Below are positions 30,537 to 34,477 of a stretch of DNA of 34,477 nucleotides, one piece after another. A model generated the notes under the pieces. It was given only the letters and a program-made list of their open reading frames with translations, was not told the origin of the DNA and ran no database searches. The stretch lies in assembly GCA_034168985.1 (NCBI GenBank), contig JAXFJE010000039.1:1-34477 (forward strand), given 5' to 3'. Every line of letters begins with the position of its first letter. Within the stretch, counting starts at the first letter, position 1. The position numbers and the translations under genes were made by a program. This DNA comes from JALEVB01 sp022768265 (GTDB lineage: Bacteria; Bacillota_I; Bacilli_A; Erysipelotrichales; Erysipelotrichaceae).

Positions 30537-32441
30537 ATGAAAAAGTATGAAGAATTAGCCAAGTTTATTATTGAAAATGTTGGTGGTGAAAGTAATGTCA
30601 TTTCGTTAACACATTGTGTTACACGTTTAAGATTTATTTTGAAAGATGAGGGAAAAGCTAATACTGAAGCTTTAAATAATCGCGATGATGTATTAGGGGT
30701 AATTCAAAAAGGTGGACAATATCAAGTTGTTATTGGAAATGCTGTGGAAGATGTATATGATGAGGTGTTAAGTCAGGGTAAATTTGCAGCAGGAGATGAT
30801 AGCAAACAAGAACAAGAAGAAGGAATATTTAATACGATCGTAGCTGTTATTTCAGGGATATTTACACCACTTTTAGGTTTGATGTGTGGCTGTGGTATCA
30901 TCAAAGGTTTCATGGCTTTCTTTGTAGCCATGAAATGGTTAGCACCAACTAGTGGTACCGTAGTTATCTTAAATGCTATAGGCGATGTGATCTTCTATTT
31001 CTTTCCAATTTTTGTGGGATATTCAGCAGCTAAGAAGTTTAAGATGAATGAATATATTGGAGGAGCTATTGGAGCTTCTTTGGTATATCCTTCTATTGTT
31101 GCTTTAGCAAAGGCAGAACCGCTATATCAAATGTTTGCGGGAACTATGTTTGAATCCAATGTTACTGCTAATTTATTTGGTATTCCTGTAATGATGATGG
31201 GTTATGCATCTACAGTGATTCCAGCCATCTTAGCAGTATGGGTGGGATCTAAGATCGAAAAGCTAATGAAACAGATCATTCCTACTGTTTTAAAGATGTT
31301 CTTAGTGCCAGCCATTACTTTAGTATTGACCGTATCACTTACTTTGATCGTAGTAGGTCCAGTGGCAACTTGGCTTTCGGATATCATTGGTTTTGTGTTT
31401 GTAGGTATTAGAAATATCTCACCAGTATTATGCGGTGCTTTAGTTGGTGGCTTTTGGCAAGTACTTGTTATGTTTGGCATCCATCAAGGTTTAACACCGA
31501 TTGGTTTAAATAATTTGATCGCTTTTGGTTATGAAAATGTATTATGTAATATGCAATGTGTGCCTTTTGTAACATGCGCAGTTGTATTTTCAATTTATTT
31601 AAAGACTAAAGATAAAAAATTAAAAGAAATTGCTTTGCCAGCAGCTATTTCTAGTTTCATGGGGGTTAGTGAACCTTCTATTTATGGGGTTACCTTACCA
31701 CTTAAAAAACCATTTATCATTACTTTGATTTCATCAGCGATCGGAGGCGCTATCATGGGCTTCTTTGATGTTAAAAAATATACGATGGGTGGTTTAGGTT
31801 TGTTTGCTTTCCCTGCTTATATTAATCCTGAAACAGGTTTTGATATGTCTTTCTATGGTACGATCATTGCGGTATTAGTAGCAATGGCTTGTGGCTTTAT
31901 CTTAACTTGGATGTTTGGATATAAGAATGAAGAAGTAAATGAGGAAAAGCCAAATCAATCACTTGTAGAAGTTGATGGTTTGATCAAACAAGAAATTTAT
32001 ACTGCGCCAGTTGCGGGAGAAGTCGTACCATTAGAAAAGGTTAATGATAATGTTTTTGCATCAGGTATCGTTGGTAAAGGTATTGCCGTTAAACCAAGTG
32101 AAGGGAAGATCTATGCACCATGTGATGGTGAAGCCATGACCGTTTTTCCTACCGGACATGCGATTGGGATCAAAACTAGTGCTAATGCTGAACTATTGAT
32201 TCATATTGGTATCGATACGGTACAATTAGATGGTAAAGGATTTAAAACGCATATCAAGCAAGGTGATATGGTGAAAAAAGGTCAATTATTAGTAGAATTT
32301 GATCAAGCATTCATCAAAGAACAAGGCTATGATGATACGGTAATGTTTGTTGTTACCAATTCAAATAAATTCTTAGATGTTATTGCAGCAAAAGATGAAA
32401 AAGCTGATCAAGATAAAGAGTTATTAGCAATCGCCATTTAG
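30537..32441 (+). CDS. PTS beta-glucoside transporter subunit EIIBCA
   Basis: A 634-residue sugar permease that imports and phosphorylates a beta-glucoside. Order B-C-A: EIIB (about 1-85) with phosphorylation Cys27 in LTHCVTRLRF, EIIC membrane domain (about 105-460) with FGIHQGLTPIG, and EIIA (about 480-634) with the active histidine in LLIHIGIDTVQL. I chose ATG 30537, with GGGAG before it, because the frame further upstream runs through the terminator. The domain order and match are those of BglP/BglF. The exact sugar is unknown; the sulfatase and GH1 genes downstream hint at a sulfated beta-glucoside. Confidence 0.94.
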   Translation: MKKYEELAKFIIENVGGESNVISLTHCVTRLRFILKDEGKANTEALNNRDDVLGVIQKGGQYQVVIGNAVEDVYDEVLSQGKFAAGDDSKQEQEEGIFNTIVAVISGIFTPLLGLMCGCGIIKGFMAFFVAMKWLAPTSGTVVILNAIGDVIFYFFPIFVGYSAAKKFKMNEYIGGAIGASLVYPSIVALAKAEPLYQMFAGTMFESNVTANLFGIPVMMMGYASTVIPAILAVWVGSKIEKLMKQIIPTVLKMFLVPAITLVLTVSLTLIVVGPVATWLSDIIGFVFVGIRNISPVLCGALVGGFWQVLVMFGIHQGLTPIGLNNLIAFGYENVLCNMQCVPFVTCAVVFSIYLKTKDKKLKEIALPAAISSFMGVSEPSIYGVTLPLKKPFIITLISSAIGGAIMGFFDVKKYTMGGLGLFAFPAYINPETGFDMSFYGTIIAVLVAMACGFILTWMFGYKNEEVNEEKPNQSLVEVDGLIKQEIYTAPVAGEVVPLEKVNDNVFASGIVGKGIAVKPSEGKIYAPCDGEAMTVFPTGHAIGIKTSANAELLIHIGIDTVQLDGKGFKTHIKQGDMVKKGQLLVEFDQAFIKEQGYDDTVMFVVTNSNKFLDVIAAKDEKADQDKELLAIAI

Positions 32442-32452
32442 GAGGTAATGTT

Positions 32453-34225
32453 ATGAAGGCTGTAATGGTCATGTTCGATACCTTAAGTCGAAGATATCTA
32501 AGTACTTATGGTAATGATTGGGTAAAGACACCTAATTTTGAACGCTTAAAAAATAAAGCAATTCAATTTAATAATTTCTTTGCGGGCTCATTGCCATGCA
32601 TGCCAGCTAGAAGAGAGTTGCATACAGGTAGATATAATTTTTTGCATCGTAGTTGGGGACCGATGGAACCTTATGATTTCTCATGTTTTGAAGCCTTGAA
32701 AAAGCAGAAGATATATACGCACATCGTTACCGATCATTCACATTATTGGGAAGATGGGGGAGCAACCTATCTTCCTCGCTATACTACCTGGGAAGGTTTT
32801 AGAGGACAAGAGGGTGACCGTTGGGTTGGTATGGTCAATGCATCTGGTCGTTTAGAAATACCTAAGCAAGCAACAACGACGAAAATGGGTGAAAGTTTCT
32901 TCTTTAATCATGCTAATCGCACAAGAATGATTGAAGAAAAAGATTTTTCTAGTGTAAAAACCTTTGAAGCTGGGATCAATTTTATCAATGATAATAAAGA
33001 TGAAGATAATTGGTTGTTACAGATTGAAGCTTTTGATCCCCATGAACCATTTTATGTGCCACAAAGATTTTTAGATTTATATGATGATATCGTGGATGAT
33101 GTGGTCTTTGAATGGCCATCATATGCCCCCGTATGTGAAGATGCTGCCTTGAAGAAACAAATAATCATGCGTTATGCGGCTTTGATATCGATGTGTGATC
33201 ATTATTTAGGTAAGGTATTAGATGTATTTGATGAGCATGATCTATGGCAAGATACGATGTTGATCGTTAATACCGATCATGGCTTTTTGATGGGTGAACA
33301 TGAGTGGTGGGGCAAAAATGTCATGCCTTCGTATAATGAAATTGTTCATTTGCCATTTTATTACTATGATCCACGGATTCCTAACATGCATGGAGAAGTG
33401 GATATGCTAGCACAAACGATCGATATTCCTGCAACATTATTAAATTACTTTAAAGTTGAAAAACCATCAACCATGTTAGGTGAAGATCTATATCAAGCCA
33501 TTGTTGAAAATAAAGATATACATGAGGCTGTATTATTTGGAAGCTTTGGTGGGCATATAAATGTATGTGATGGTAGATACGTATATATGCGTTCTTCTCA
33601 AGATGAAACAAATGCGCCATTATATGAGTATACTTTGATGCCAACAAGGATGCGTAATTATTTTGAAGAGCGTAATTTAAAACAAGCTACTTTAGATGAT
33701 ACCTTTGCTTGTTTCCGCAATTATCCAGTTTTAAAAGTGCGTGCAAAAGCGATGTTTTCATCTTATCGTTTTGGTAATAAGTTGTTTGATCTTGCTTGTG
33801 ATGAAAAACAAAAACATAATTTAGAAGATCCTGAATTAGAGTTAAAGATGATCGAAAAAATGCGTATTTTAATGCTAGCTAATGAAGCACCACAAGAACA
33901 ATATGTGCGCTTAGGTATGCATAAAGATCATGCTTTGACCTTAGAAGAGTTAAAACAGCAAAAAGAGGCTAAACTAGCTCGAGATACATTGTCGTTGTCA
34001 CTAGAGTTAAGCTATAAAGAACAACAACAAATTTTATTTGTTAGAGATTTTGTTAAAGAGGATAATATGGCTAAGATCTATCAAGCTATTGAAGATAATT
34101 ATGGTCAAAAGCCTTTGATAGAAATCTTGGAACAGGCTTTAAAAGCAAGTTTAGCCAATAAAGCACCACAGATGATGATAAAGATGTTAACAGGATTTTT
34201 ACAAGCCGTAGGTAATCCAGATTAA
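32453..34225 (+). CDS. Cytoplasmic type I sulfatase
   Basis: A 590-residue alkaline-phosphatase-superfamily hydrolase. The formylglycine signature is C-M-P-A-R at 49-53 followed by RELHTGR, so Cys49 would be converted to formylglycine, in anaerobes by an anSME enzyme that is not in the window. Metal and active-site residues are seen in MVMFDTLSRR (Asp9) and NTDHGFLMGEHEWWGKN. There is no signal peptide or membrane segment, unlike most gut sulfatases, so it acts inside the cell. It starts 11 bases after the PTS gene behind AGGAGGT. Together with the PTS and GH1 enzyme, it probably desulfates an imported sugar phosphate; the substrate is inferred only. Confidence 0.9.
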   Translation: MKAVMVMFDTLSRRYLSTYGNDWVKTPNFERLKNKAIQFNNFFAGSLPCMPARRELHTGRYNFLHRSWGPMEPYDFSCFEALKKQKIYTHIVTDHSHYWEDGGATYLPRYTTWEGFRGQEGDRWVGMVNASGRLEIPKQATTTKMGESFFFNHANRTRMIEEKDFSSVKTFEAGINFINDNKDEDNWLLQIEAFDPHEPFYVPQRFLDLYDDIVDDVVFEWPSYAPVCEDAALKKQIIMRYAALISMCDHYLGKVLDVFDEHDLWQDTMLIVNTDHGFLMGEHEWWGKNVMPSYNEIVHLPFYYYDPRIPNMHGEVDMLAQTIDIPATLLNYFKVEKPSTMLGEDLYQAIVENKDIHEAVLFGSFGGHINVCDGRYVYMRSSQDETNAPLYEYTLMPTRMRNYFEERNLKQATLDDTFACFRNYPVLKVRAKAMFSSYRFGNKLFDLACDEKQKHNLEDPELELKMIEKMRILMLANEAPQEQYVRLGMHKDHALTLEELKQQKEAKLARDTLSLSLELSYKEQQQILFVRDFVKEDNMAKIYQAIEDNYGQKPLIEILEQALKASLANKAPQMMIKMLTGFLQAVGNPD

Positions 34226-34245
34226 TAGAAAGGATATGAGATAAT

Positions 34246-34477
34246 ATGAGTTTTCCCAAGAATTTTTATTGGGGAGGGGCAATAGCCGCTAACCAAGCTG
34301 AAGGTGCATGGAATGTAGGAGGAAGAGGACCAGCACTAACCGATGTTACAACAGGTGGAAGTGTAAACGAACCACGCTATATCACTTATATCGATAAAGA
34401 TGGTAACCCAGGTAAATACACTAGATTTAAAGGGGGATTACCGCAAGGAGCTAAGCATGCAGTGCTAGATGGTTATT
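34246..34477 (+). CDS. Glycoside hydrolase family 1, probable 6-phospho-beta-glucosidase (partial)
   Basis: The first 77 residues of a GH1 enzyme, cut by the window end. The N-terminus FPKNFYWGGAIAANQAEGAW is diagnostic for GH1, and the following GGRGPALTDV is the form found in phospho-beta-glucosidases of the BglA/AscB group. ATG 34246 is preceded by GAAAGGA at an 11-base gap; a nearer ATG at 34235 ends after one codon. In this operon it would split the phosphorylated beta-glucoside brought in by the PTS. The catalytic residues lie outside the window. Confidence 0.9.
   Translation, partial: MSFPKNFYWGGAIAANQAEGAWNVGGRGPALTDVTTGGSVNEPRYITYIDKDGNPGKYTRFKGGLPQGAKHAVLDGY

Overview
The window is low-GC DNA from a Gram-positive bacterium (Firmicutes/Bacillota). 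Strong Shine-Dalgarno sites, sigma-A promoters of the TTGACA/TATAAT type, a T-box leader, LicT-type antitermination, a perfect cre site and the rsmG-noc-parA-parB cluster all support this. The rnmV-rsmA-ispE run and the gut-type accessory genes (rubrerythrin, secreted flavin reductase, sulfatase, beta-glucoside PTS) suggest an anaerobic gut Firmicute, perhaps Erysipelotrichia-like. That lineage guess is inference from gene content. The parAB cluster suggests the window lies near the replication origin.

Layout. Positions 1-3.7 kb: a small secreted protein followed by four overlapping genes (two membrane proteins, an ABC ATPase, a membrane-anchored extracytoplasmic protein). 3.8-4.75 kb: a RhuM-Fic fusion behind a large dyad. 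4.8-5.8 kb: a Fur/PerR-type regulator with its own dyad operator, co-transcribed with rubrerythrin. 5.9-14.8 kb: the housekeeping block rsmG, noc, parA, parB, mnmE, tatD, a MATE exporter, rnmV, rsmA and ispE, closed by a terminator. 14.8-18.8 kb: a spacer with two pairs of CGTTCAC repeats, then a GH2 glycosidase, hslO and dusB in one overlapping operon. 18.75-22 kb: a DUF308 membrane protein and a secreted flavoprotein reductase on the minus strand, with a divergent TetR regulator; these separate dusB from lysS. 22-23.8 kb: a T-box leader and lysS.

23.9-26.05 kb: a 48-residue membrane protein, a leader that I read as a manganese (yybP-ykoY) riboswitch, and a Na/Pi-cotransporter-PhoU protein. 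26.1-29.4 kb: an accessory patch with a lipoprotein, an XRE-DUF5680 regulator, a DinJ-YafQ toxin-antitoxin pair of distinctly higher GC, an IS30-family transposase scar, a probable AbiEii fragment and an intact AbiEi-type antitoxin gene. 29.45-34.48 kb: a catabolite-controlled beta-glucoside operon with promoter, cre site, antiterminator/terminator leader, licT, a second such leader, PTS EIIBCA, a cytoplasmic sulfatase and the start of a GH1 6-phospho-beta-glucosidase cut by the window end.

The most notable points are the sulfatase without a signal peptide inside a PTS operon, which suggests uptake and intracellular desulfation of a sulfated beta-glucoside; the metal-riboswitch-like leader in front of a phosphate-transporter-type gene; the degraded AbiE toxin beside an intact antitoxin; and the unexplained CGTTCAC repeats. 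No rRNA, tRNA, CRISPR array or complete insertion sequence is visible.
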